Positions 1 through 10,757 of a stretch of 64,000 nt of DNA are shown here, piece after piece. This DNA is from Silene conica. Taxonomy: Eukaryota; Streptophyta; Magnoliopsida; Caryophyllales; Caryophyllaceae. The first letter of the stretch is position 1, and the number at the start of each line of letters is the position of its first letter. The notes beneath the pieces are model-generated. The model saw nothing but the letters and a program-made list of their open reading frames with translations. It was not told the DNA's origin and did not search any database. A program made the translations under genes and the position numbers. Where the stretch lies: positions 69,578,792 to 69,642,791 of the forward strand of contig CM055312.2 of NCBI GenBank assembly GCA_029255685.2, written 5' to 3'.

Positions 1-10
1 AAATTGGACA

Positions 11-868
11 AGATTTCCACCTAAATATAGACATTGTGATTTTTTCTTATCCATGTTATTTACTCAGTTTTAAATTTCAGACGGATACTCTCGTCTAACT
101 GTCGTACGGAGGAGACGTACCTACTATACGTTCAGAACGTACCTACTACCTTTTCGAAATGTGCCTAGTACCAAAAGACGTAACTAGTTCATAAAATCTC
201 TCCTAAATGAAGACGAGACGGGTTTTGGGTTGGATAAGGCGGCCCTCTACCGCAGAGTCGCTTAACCCAACCCAAAAACCTTTAGCCTTACTGTTTGGAA
301 GGGGTATACGGAGGAGACGTACCTACTATACGTTCAGAATGTACCTACTACTTTTTCGAAATGTACCTAGTACCAAAACACGTAACTAGTTCATAAAATC
401 TCTCCTAAATGAGGACGAGACGGGTTTTGGGTTGGATAAGACGGCCCTCTACCGCAGAGTCGCTTAACCCAACCCAAAAACCCTTACCCTTACTGTTGGG
501 AAGGGGGTATACGAAGGAGACGTACCTACTATACGTTCAGAATGTACCTACTACCTTTTCAAAATGTACCTAGTACCAAAACACGTAACTAGTTCATAAA
601 ATCTCTCCTAAATGAGGACGAGAGGGGTTTTGGGTTGGATAAGGTGGCCCTCTACCACAGAGTCGCTTAACCCCAATCCAAAAACCCTTACCCATACTGT
701 TGGGAAGGGGGTATACGAAGGAGACGTACCTACTATAGGTTCAGAATGTACCTACTACCTTTTCGAAATGTACCTAGTACCAAAACACGTAACTAGTTCA
801 TAAAATCTCTCCTAAATGAGGACGAGAGGGGTTTTGGGTTGGATAAGGCGGCCCTCTACCGCAGAGAA
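11..868. repeat. ~202-bp tandem repeat array 1 with leader
   Basis: A leader of about 97 bases is followed by roughly 3.8 head-to-tail copies of a ~202-base unit, starting near 108, 311, 514 and 716. Each unit contains the triplet of phrases GACGTACCTACTATACG, GTACCTACTACCTTTT and GTACCTAGTACCAAAA, then a GGGTTTTGGGTTGGATAAGG block and the near-complementary CTTAACCCAACCCAAAAACC. The last two can pair as a hairpin. Copies differ at only a few positions, so the array is fairly young. The short open frames inside change between copies and are not genes. Confidence 0.9.
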
Positions 869-1280
869 TAAGAATAAGTTGCTTGAAGATGCCTTTCCTC
901 TTAATGATCGATATAAAAATTATGATACTAATTAATTGATGAACATTGGAATAATAGTCGATAAACAAATTATAATACTAATTAATCGGTGAAGATTACA
1001 TGATATCAAGATCATCACAATAAATTTATATCTTAGATCAAACTACATTTATATATACTACTAATACATGATCATAATTTGTTAGTTAATGTCTATTAAC
1101 TACCTCAATACATTACATTCCATTTGATACAGGCTGAAAAACCATCTTTCAGCCCATAAAAAAGGCCCACTAAAAGCCCAACTTAATAAGGATAATGCAT
1201 CCTGCCACCCATGAACCCATAGCCCATTCTAGAAGAAAAGCAAGGCTTATCAACCACCACCTTGAAGGCCCTCCTAAGTA
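869..1280. other. AT-rich spacer between the arrays
   Basis: No gene, splice-site series or clear element ends are seen. The stretch has several ATACTAATTAAT-like phrases and a short GCCCA-rich patch at about 1155-1225. It separates the two ~202-bp arrays. Confidence 0.5.
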
Positions 1281-1858
1281 AGATTTTCGCCTAAATATAG
1301 ACATTGTGATTTTTTCTTATCCATGTTATTTACCCAGTTTTAAATTTCAGACCGATATTCTCGTCTAACTGTCGTACGGAGGAGACGTACCTACTATACG
1401 TTCTGAATGTACCTACTACCTTTTCGAAATGTACCTAGTACCAAAAAGACGTAACTAGTTCATAAAATCTCTCCTAAATGAGGACGAGACGGGTTTTGGG
1501 TTGGATAAGGCGGCCCTCTACCGCAGAGTCGCTTAACCCAACCCAAAAACCCTTACCCTTACTGTTGGGAAGGGGGTATACGGAGGAGACGTACCTACTA
1601 TACGTTCAGAATGTACCTACTACCTTTTCGAAATGTACCTAGTACCAAAACTCGTAACTAGTTCAAAAAATCTCTCCTAAATGAGGACGAGACGGGTTTT
1701 GGGTTGGATAAGGCGGCCCTCTACCGCAGAGTCGCTTAACCCAACCCAAAAACCCTTACCCTTACTGTTGGGAAGGGGGTATACGGAGGAGACGTACCTA
1801 CTATACGTTCAGAATGTACCTACTACCTTTTCGAAATGTACCTAGTACCAAAACACGT
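1281..1858. repeat. ~202-bp tandem repeat array 2 with leader
   Basis: The leader at 11-107 recurs at an exact offset of 1270 bases (1281-1377) with a few substitutions. It is followed by about 2.4 copies of the same ~202-base unit, starting near 1378, 1580 and 1783. Leader and array therefore duplicated together as a larger block. The array stops abruptly at 1858, inside a unit, where unrelated AT-rich DNA begins. Confidence 0.88.
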
Positions 1859-2746
1859 AAATTTTGCTCTAATAATTCTGTCTTGGTCATAGCGTCAGGT
1901 TTGAATATTATCCCGTCAAAATATGAGTCCAGTGTGATATATGTTGCTTCTCATATTCTCCAGACTTGAATTAAACAACAAATTCACACTAGCTCAATAA
2001 AACCTTACAATGTTGTTGAACAAAAAGAATAAAACATCCTGTGCTAAAAATAAACAAAAAGTTCTATGTCAGTATATGAAATAAATATATAAGTTTCCTG
2101 TGCTAAGAAATTCTTCAATTCTTCCATCCAATTCTTCAATTCTCCCATCCAATTCTTCAGTATATGAAATAAATATATAAGTTTCCTGTGTCTGCACAGA
2201 ACTTTCAAAAATGAGATAACAGTAAAAGCATGATATTAAATGGCCGTACCAGTTGCATCATCCTAAGTCCTAACAATCACAAATCATGGGTGCGCACAGT
2301 AACGTGGCGGCACATCTTATGTCGAGCCTTTACTTGCCTTTTATAAGCCAATGGGCCAAGTACTGGCAAGTATCGGCCGTATTTGTCAAATACGGGCCAG
2401 ATATCAGCTATCTGTTAAATCTGTGAATCGGAAAATTACGTATGAAACGTTGAAAATTCTTTAGGGAACGGCTGATACGTTGTGCAATGGCCAATAGTTC
2501 ATCCCAAGAGTGAAAAAAAAGACATGGACATAAAATCATGGGATATTGAAAGCAAACCGCATTCAGAGGCCCGATTTTCGGTAGCAAAATTTTCAGTAGC
2601 AAAATTTAACATTAAAAAAATGCACCGATTTTCGCAACATCCTCTACTGTTTTGCAAGAGACAAAATAAACAAAAAGAGAGAAAAAACTTGCCTCTTCAT
2701 GTTCTTGTGCCTCAATGCAACTTGATCTTGGCATGATTTGTTTATC
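1859..2746. other. Intergenic region 3' of the Ulp1-like gene
   Basis: No supported gene. It holds a local duplication in which a phrase reading AGTATATGAAATAAATATAT occurs at about 2073 and again near 2159, separated by three short CCAATTCTTCA-type repeats. The rest is AT-rich and presumably includes the 3' untranslated region of the minus-strand Ulp1-like gene ending at 2747. Confidence 0.45.
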
Positions 2747-5655
2747 TCATGTAAAGAGCTGCATAAAAAATCAAATGCTAAGAAAAAACTATAATTTGGG
2801 TGACATTATGTTCTGGAAATAAGTCAATTAGACTATTAAATATACACTTATCAAAATATTACCTTTACTGTATTCTTGTCCCATTTTAAAAGTTCAAGCA
2901 TAATATACTCTCGATAAGCATCCATATTCTGAAAAAAAACATCACAACACCAAAACAAGCACGCTTAAATAGGACATTATGTTTCAATGAATGTGTCACT
3001 ACTGGCTGACATAGAGGGCTATGAATGTGTCACTACTGGCTGACATAAAGTTGCGGATCAATATACTCTTACTTAGTACATATACTCTTACCTTGTAGTG
3101 TTGCTTGTTTCCCAATAAAGTCTCACCAGTTGTTACAGCTTCTAAAGACTTAATAACAAACATTCCACAGTCATGCCTACAGAGGAATAGAGGATAGTTG
3201 CAAGAAATAATTAGATGTTACACACAAATAAATTTTGCCATAGAATAACAAATACTGTAGACGGAAACTAACACATTGGATTGCTGAGGGATATCCACAT
3301 TGACAGTTTCAAACAAGACCATATATTTAAATTGTGTATACCCATTTTCCTTGCCCAAGACATTTGCAACGTTGTACACCTGCCATGATAATTTTGTATA
3401 TCACATAAATGCAGCCACCAACCAAAATAAATACTGTAGATGCTGATAAAGACCCGTCTATATCCAAATCATACATTAAATCACAATAAATTGAGAAACA
3501 GTATCGACATTCAGAACCAGAAAGCGCTTCATTGACAGCCTTAAAGCAACTACCAGATATATCTCCACTATCAACGTTTTGATGGTAAATTGAGAAACAG
3601 TATCGACATTCAGAACCAGAAAGCGCGTCATTTACATTAGAAATCAGAAAGTCTTAACATCTGCTCTTGCAACTAATACATCCAAAGGTTCTCTAGTGTG
3701 TTCTCATGACTAGTAGTGCACAGGATGGTTCTGAATTGTTTTAAACTAACAGCCTACAAACCACAACAGCAACATCACATACAAACAATCAAATCACGAG
3801 ATAACAAAGACCCATCGAATCAAAACACAATCAAATACTACCCACATTACCAAAAATCCAAAGTTGTTTCCAATTTTAGGTGAAGAAACTTATGAAATTT
3901 CTAAGATGCAGGAAGAAAGAAAACTTACAATTTCTGCCACATATTCATTTCGCTCTATAAGTGGTTTCCCCTTTCGTGGCTTAAGGGAATCTAATATATA
4001 ATGTTCCTTTTTGTTCAGATCAGACAGTAAGGTAAACCAATGATTATCCTTATTAATTGTCCAAAACACCTGCAACATCAATTAAAAGGATGTGTCATAA
4101 CATTTGAAATTGAATTCATACAATTTATCTTTCCAATGCGGGTCTATCAGTTTATGTGTAGTGAGAAAATGATACAAAATTTATAACTAGTAATCAGATT
4201 ACCTTATCAATAGTGCTTGCATTCTCAGGCATATAGTTCATCTTAAGATAAGGGCAAATAATGCGATTGTTATTTGTTGAATCAACTCTAACATCCTGCC
4301 ATTTTTTGTGAAAAAGACATGTTTGCAACTAAATATCGATAAATAAATTAAATATGTAAGAAATTTGTAAGACACTCTGATTTATCACCTTCACTGCTAC
4401 GGGCAAGTAAAGAATATTCGGCTTATCCAATGTCCACATCACTCCAACCGCATCAATAACCTACAAAATATATACAAGTTTGAAAATGTATAGGTTACAC
4501 AAAATGAAAGAATGTCTAGTATACAACTATGAACAAATTTGTGGAGTCCTTACAGTGTCTATTAACCAGCTGCGCTTTTTGAAAGTTCTTAATTCTTCTC
4601 GGTTGACTTTGATCCACTTTGTGTCAACTAGAACCTCATACAAGTATCTGACAAAGACAAGTTAAAGTTCCATGTCAGTATATGTAGAAAATTGTAGGTG
4701 TTAATAAAAATCAGTAGTAAAAAGATGTCAGTAAATTGAGATTTTACGGTAAAGTTCTGCGGTTGTTGAAAACCAGCTTCAACAGCTCATCGTCAGTGTA
4801 TGGAAATGGAGGTGGTGGTATTTTCAAATTTTGCTTGCTGAAACGCAAAATTGATAACATGAGCATCAAATGAAAAAAATATGTACAACTTTCAAGTACA
4901 AAATTTATTATATGTATTATTACCCGACACGTGGACAGAGAGCATGAGCATCATATAAAATTTTGTCTTTGAAGCGATTTTCAGTGAAAGTTACTATTTG
5001 GTAACAGACCCTTGCACCGAAAATTTTGAGCTGCTGCTTCTACAAAATACAAGAGAACATCCAACCATTTTGGTAGTAAAAACACTTTATCTACTGTTAA
5101 ACTTAATATAATACTTTTTGGTAATGAACTTACATTATGTAGATCACTCGAATTATCTTTTTTATCGCCTTTATAGGTCTCTAACAAGCGCAATAGGTAA
5201 ATCCCAGTATCAGCTTCATCACCAATAACTGATTTAGGAACTTCCTCAAGTGATTGCCCAAATACATTCTGGACAGTAGGCATTTTCTTCTTCAAGGCTG
5301 TAGACAAAAATTTTCTCTACAAAAAAGATCACACAAATAATATTGATTACCGGTTAACATTACTATTTAATCCATATACATTTGATAAAAATGAAACACA
5401 TACTGCTTGTTCAACATGATCTGCATAGTTCAAGGAATTCTTCTCCATATGGTGTAAGACTTGTAACTTTTGCTTGAGGAAATTAAAACAAAACACAAAT
5501 GGTTGTGGGCAGACGTATGGAACAAAAATCTGTAGATAGAAAGAAGTCGTAAAATAAATTGAGCTACAAGAAATATCAGATATTAATAAGTAACATTGTC
5601 GTTTATAAATACTCACAAGGGCTGCTCCTGAAAAATCATCAATGTCCCTTCTAGG
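2747..5655 (-). CDS. Ulp1 (C48) protease-like gene with tandem domains
   Basis: Thirteen exons can be read on the minus strand with GT/AG borders and matching phases: 5617-5655, 5404-5529, 5134-5316, 4924-5039, 4748-4837, 4554-4647, 4389-4460, 4203-4295, 3929-4069, 3273-3379, 3092-3176, 2863-2928 and 2747-2758 (stop). They give about 407 in-frame residues; the N-terminus is not found. The second half carries a full C48-type set: NHWFTLL (His), YILDSL (Asp) and HDCGMFVIK (Cys). The first half resembles another Ulp1 domain (IFVPYVCPQPFVFCFNF, then DEADTGIYLLRLLETYKG), but Phe stands where His is expected and Thr where Cys is expected. Family members cleave SUMO-like modifiers from proteins. Plant genomes hold many such genes, often in or near DNA transposons, so this may be transposon-derived rather than a core host gene. 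Expression is unknown. Confidence 0.75.
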
Positions 5656-5737
5656 CTGAAATTTTTACAAAATTCATAAAATCATGATTTAAATAACATA
5701 AAGAAATAAGAATAAGAATAAGAATTAAAAGAATTAA

Positions 5738-5802
5738 AATGTACCTACTATACATTTAAAATGTACCTACTACCTTTTTGAGACGTACCTAGTGCATCCA
5801 AT
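5738..5802. repeat. Isolated relative of the 202-bp repeat motif
   Basis: The phrase order GTACCTACTATACATTT, GTACCTACTACCTTTT, ACGTACCTAGTGCATCC mirrors the core of the ~202-bp unit at 108-868, followed here by a CATCCAATACAACAA tail. Two further relatives sit inside the direct repeats at about 6570-6640 and 7523-7593. This links the arrays to a dispersed element family. Confidence 0.65.
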
Positions 5803-6227
5803 ACAACAAAGAGAGGAGGAATAACTTGCTACCAATACAATTAAGAAAATTAACCTAGCTAGGATCAAGCAGCACCAAATATTAAATACAACTTCTCATA
5901 ATACAACAGTAACAACATTACTACTTCTAATATGATTGAATGGCAGCTTTAATATGATTCATATTAAAGCTGGTGTAAAACAGCACCAACATTCACCCAG
6001 AAGACAAAAGCAGAATGCAAAACCATTTAAATTACAGACATTCTCAATTAAGACGGTGTTGAAGAAGACAAAAGCAGAATGCAATGAAAATGCTAAAGTG
6101 ATATGATATTTGACCCGGTTTAGTTAACCGACTAAATTAAATCAAAACAAACCCACTTCAGATTACATCATGAGTTACCCAAAAAACCAGAAACGAAGCT
6201 GAAATAACATTGTTAAAAAGAATTAAC
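5803..6227. other. Gene-free AT-rich stretch
   Basis: No reading frame or element ends are supported. A phrase AACAGCACCAACATTCACCC near 5980 recurs near 7368, showing that this patchwork region shares further short duplications. The neighbouring exons of the MFS gene are not found here. Confidence 0.4.
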
Positions 6228-6452
6228 CTGAGAAAAAGTGGTGGATAATGCAACAAGAAAAGTAGCAGAAGCCCATAGAAAAGCACCAAGAGCAATAACA
6301 TGAGCACGATTATGACGAGCAGAAAGATAAACAGCAAGTGGATAACACGCAGATTGAACAATAGAACGAAGGAGAGTAAGTGATCCTAATTGAGTTGGAT
6401 CAGCATGAAGTGCTTGACCAACTTCTTTGTATACACCTGGTAATAATGATTC
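6228..6452 (-). pseudogene. Orphan exon of a plant MFS transporter
   Basis: Read on the minus strand, 225 bases give 75 uninterrupted residues beginning ESLLPGVYKEVGQALHADP and including TLLRSIVQSACYPLAVYL and RAHVIALGAFLW. This matches, from memory, the first membrane segments of a plant major facilitator superfamily protein. A GT donor (GTTAATT) follows the last codon. No other exon of the gene is recognisable within several kb on either side, and recognisable coding stops six bases before the 329-bp repeat at 6458. It is best explained as a captured or stranded exon, not a working gene. The few differences expected of a recent copy suggest moderate youth. Confidence 0.7.
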
Positions 6453-6457
6453 ATATA

Positions 6458-6786
6458 CAAAACAGGTAGGAAACAGAAAGCAGACAAAAACATACCCATA
6501 ACATTAAAATAAACCTAATACAACTCAAAACCCTTACCCTTTATATTGGAAAGGTGGCATAAGGAAGAGACGTACCTACTATATATTTAAAATAAACCTA
6601 CTACCTTTTTGAAACGTACCTAGTGCATCCAATACAACAACCGTGTGTGACGTGACATTTTCTTTCAAAATACTACTGATAGCATCAAATTAGACTTGAA
6701 TTTGCTGACACTACCATCTGAAGAAGAAACTACTACACCTGTAGCTCAACCCTAAGGCAGTTGGCGAAGATAATTTCAGAAATCGA
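6458..6786. repeat. 329-bp direct repeat, copy 1
   Basis: This block recurs at 7411-7739 at an exact offset of 953 bases, with essentially one difference seen by eye. It contains a relative of the 202-bp array motif. Copy 1 begins right beside the orphan MFS exon, so its edge may mark an insertion or rearrangement boundary. Confidence 0.9.
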
Positions 6787-7410
6787 TTGCAAAAGAGACT
6801 TACAAAAGTAACAAGAAAAGAAAATAAGAACATAATTTGTCTCGTTCTCCAGTCAAGTTGATTCAGCCTCGTTAAGGCAAGTATATTGGAGTCGAGTTGA
6901 GTTAACTATTTCGCTCACAAAATCAAACAAGTGAGTACTACTTCCATAATCAAACATGTGGAGAGGTCAGGATCGGGTTCGAGTACAGATAGAGATGCTT
7001 TTTTGCATCTGTAACCACGTATGGAACATTAACACCACATATGATAAAAGCTTTTATCATAGGTGTATCGACGAAGCCGACTGAAGGCACCAAATGTGAT
7101 GCGTAATTGTCGCAGACGTGTTTTCATGTCAGTTGTCGCGTAAGCTTGTTCTCCTGCAGTCACACAAGCATGCTAGAAAGTAGAAACAACATTACAAGGA
7201 ACAAAACGGAAATTAGGATTATCATCGACAAGGAATATAATTATGGTCGTAGTTTATGATAATTGAGAGAATTTCTGCACATTAAGTCATCTTTTTCAAA
7301 AGACGTACACAACAAAAATAATGAAATGATCTAGGATCACTTAAACTAAACCACAGGTAAGCTCACAAAACAGCACCAACATTCACCCAGAAAACACACA
7401 TGCAAGTATG
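6787..7410 (-). other. Unique spacer between repeats, possible exon
   Basis: Between the two 329-bp copies lies unique DNA. On the minus strand an AG acceptor near 7175 is followed by an open stretch to about 7050 that includes ACVTAGEQAYATTDMKTRLR; I do not recognise it. A perfect 22-base palindrome lies at 7040-7061. Confidence that this is coding is low. Confidence 0.3.
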
Positions 7411-7739
7411 CAAAACAGGTAGGAAACAGAAAGCAGACAAAAACATACCCATAACATTAAAATAAACCTAATACAACTCAAAACCCTTACCCTTTATATT
7501 GGAAACGTGGCATAAGGAAGAGACGTACCTACTATATATTTAAAATAAACCTACTACCTTTTTGAAACGTACCTAGTGCATCCAATACAACAACCGTGTG
7601 TGACGTGACATTTTCTTTCAAAATACTACTGATAGCATCAAATTAGACTTGAATTTGCTGACACTACCATCTGAAGAAGAAACTACTACACCTGTAGCTC
7701 AACCCTAAGGCAGTTGGCGAAGATAATTTCAGAAATCGA
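7411..7739. repeat. 329-bp direct repeat, copy 2
   Basis: Near-identical to 6458-6786. Downstream, a phrase TAGATTAGAACAGGAAAAA near 7795 recurs near 20470 on the other side of the large LTR element, so the flanking DNA itself holds older local duplications. Confidence 0.9.
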
Positions 7740-8022
7740 AATAGGATGAAAATTAGGAAAATATATATTAGTAATTAGTAGACTAAACTAGATTAGAACA
7801 GGAAAAAATCGAAATAGGATAAAAATCGAATAGGAAAATCTAATTAATACTGAAAATCTAATTATTACTTAAAAGATAACCTAAATAAACATCACAAAAA
7901 TCATTCTGGTGGTTCCAATACTTACTCAGGTTGCAATTCCCGATGCAGAATCCCTCTCAAATTCTGAACATAATTCGATAAATTAAACAAAATTAAGCAG
8001 GTAAAAACAAAATTAAGCATGC

Positions 8023-10571
8023 TGTAACACCCCCATTTACCTAAGAGCCTGAACTAGGACTTCCATAGTAAATAGGGCTGTTACCATCCTGGATGACCAG
8101 AATAGTAGATATACATAGTGAAAGAAACGCAGTACTTTAGATGTAAATGGTTAAACTGAAAGATGATACAAGCCAAGTTTATAAAAAGGTCCAAACCGTA
8201 CAACTGATAACAACCTCAACTAAAACATGTGAAACTAAAAGATCTAGAACTAGGTCGGTCCATGCCATTTCTCTCATTCCAAGCCCAGCTCCTAATCCTG
8301 TTGTCTCTGACCTGAAAGATCTACTCCCCATTCCGGATCATTGTAGGTGAACACGAATACACTGTCAACCTTGCGGTTGAGTAGGATAACACAAAATATA
8401 AAATGCAACAGGTAATAATATGCAAATGCTTATAACATGCTCGAGCTCCATCTCATTCTCAATCCTCATACCCTTGCACCAAGCCATACCGAACCTCCCG
8501 GCAGACTATAGTCGGCCGTCGCCGAACACCAGCATAACAGCTGAGGTCACCAGGTCTAGCCCTGCAGAGCTAGCCTGGGCCCAATAATGTCTCATCATCA
8601 TCTCAATCTGTAACCGTGCTCATGCCATGCTTATGAATGCAATAAATAAAGAACCAACACTGTAAATGCATCTCATAAATAACTATACTTGCATCCATAG
8701 CATCCAGTTAACTTACAAACATAACACAATACAAAAGTAGTCCCAGTGTATCCTACCTAGAATAGCAGTCTGAAAATAAGCAACACCGTCTAGAAATACT
8801 CCACTTCGAATTCCGTTCCTATAGTAATTCTTAATATTAAAAACTATTCGTACAACACATGTTACAACTAATTATAAACTCACGAATCATAAACTTACTA
8901 AATATAAATTTACTAAATATAGCACACGATGAACTATTCCTTTATTACTAGCATAATAACAAATACGACAAGTTTATAACGACACTGCTCACATTCTCCA
9001 TATTAATATCAATACAAATGTTAACAATATTCCTCTTGATAAAATAACAATAACACCAAAATATACCATAACATAATTATTGAAATCTAGTAGTAAACAC
9101 CCTTAATAATTTATATTATAAAACAATAAGGGCACTAATCAACAACAATAACTCAATTAACACACTTATCATATAATACTAATACTAATACTATTACTAA
9201 TAACAATAATAATAATAACATAATAATAATAAACCATAAAGAATATGATAATCATCATGATTAAATCAACACGTAAGAGGCAGCCCTTTGACAAAACCGA
9301 GAACCATAAACCGCAGCCATACCCGCAAAACAGAGCAAACCCGCGCCCCTATCCCGCGTCAAAACCAGCCTGCAACCACCAGCCGTGTCCACCACCTTCA
9401 CCCATGACACCACCAGTCTCGCCTCTGAGTCGTGGTGGTTCCAGTGGTGAGGGTAGCAGCCGCGACCACCGCACCAAACACCCATGAACAAAGCAACAAA
9501 ACCCCTGTATCACAGCCTGTTCCCCTTTCTCCTCCAGCCTACCCAACTAACCTCCCTTAAACGACACCCCCGGCAACCCCTGACTTCTACTCCGGCACCA
9601 CCAGGCTCACCACCGAGCCACGGTGGTTCCATGAGGAGAGTCAGCGACTGTCGACTGGACGCTACCACCACCTACAGCCATCACAAACACCCTATGTACA
9701 TACTGCCTCCCTGATTTCGTTATTTGTGACCCAAAACGAAACCCACCACAAGGTTTGACTCAGCCACCCAAAACCACCGCGACAAAGACCACACTAATCC
9801 CATAACTACAACCTTCATAACCATCCATTATACATACGAGATAATAAACAATTACTCAAAGAAAACTGGGTAGAAACAGGGTCTGTTCAGAATGTGAAAC
9901 TGGGTTTAAGGGTACGACTCTGACAACGCTTTCAATTAACACCCTCATCGATGGACACCCAAGGACGACGACGACCCAAACATGACCCTCTCCTCATTAC
10001 TATACATCACAGATTAAAATTAAGTATAAAACAGATATGTTGCATTTGCATATAATCATGAAAACGTATACAAAGTATGATAGGAAAACATGGAAAACGA
10101 GTGGAGAGATGATCTTACCTACTTGCCCTAGCAATCGAGCCGCCCTAGACACCCTTAGACACCGTGTGAAACTCCCTGTGGTACACCTTGAGGTGGCGGC
10201 AGAAGAGGGGTGGAGAGATTATGTGAGTTTGAGTGTTAGGGTTAGGGTTTATGAGGTTGCTAATATATGACGGTAGAGAGGGTGATAAAAGGGGTTGGGT
10301 TATAAATCTGAAAACGTGTGATGGGCTAGGGTTTGGCACGAAATTCTAGGTCCAAGGACTCAGCTACCCGTGTACGTTGTAGCCCATCACGCACTCCAAC
10401 ACCCACATAGCATGTCTCAAGTACGGGTCCGTAAAAAAAATCACTTGAACGGTTCTAAAAACAACGCGTAAAACACCTCGTCCACAATTATTATATCGCT
10501 TTTAGTATAATTCATCGACATCGAAACTACTAAAGTTAGCGTAACACGAAGTAAAAATGCGAGGTATTACA
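8023..10571 (-). repeat. 3' LTR of the Tekay-type element
   Basis: 2549 bases, minus-strand orientation, beginning TGTAATACC and ending GGTGTTACA. The plus-strand reading frames inside (for example near 9245-9714) recur in every LTR copy and are not genes. A short telomere-like phrase GTTAGGGTTAGGGTTT lies at about 10235-10250. Confidence 0.92.
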
Positions 10572-10586
10572 GTCTTCCCCCCTTAA
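10572..10586 (-). other. Polypurine tract of the Tekay-type element
   Basis: On the minus strand this reads TTAAGGGGGGAAGAC, directly before the 3' LTR. Its position and composition are those expected for the primer of plus-strand DNA synthesis. Confidence 0.85.
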
Positions 10587-10757
10587 AATGAACTTCGTCC
10601 CGAAGTTCACCATCCCAAGGTCATCACAACTGAGCAATAAAGCATGTAACGAACACAGAAAGTAACACATATAACATTAGAAGCTGATAATTACTTTGAA
10701 ACACGAATTGTCACATTCTACCCCTCTAAAAAAAACGTTACGTCCTCGTAACTTACC

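Noticed and set aside
107-1858. CRISPR-like array
   Set aside because: Units are ~202 bases head to tail without unique spacers, and the genome is clearly plant nuclear.
9245-9714. Pro-rich plus-strand reading frames as genes
   Set aside because: They recur in all three LTR copies (also near 17122 and 19087) and lie within LTR sequence.
10235-10250. Interstitial telomere repeat
   Set aside because: Only about two TTAGGGT-like units, within an LTR and repeated in another LTR copy; too short to be meaningful.
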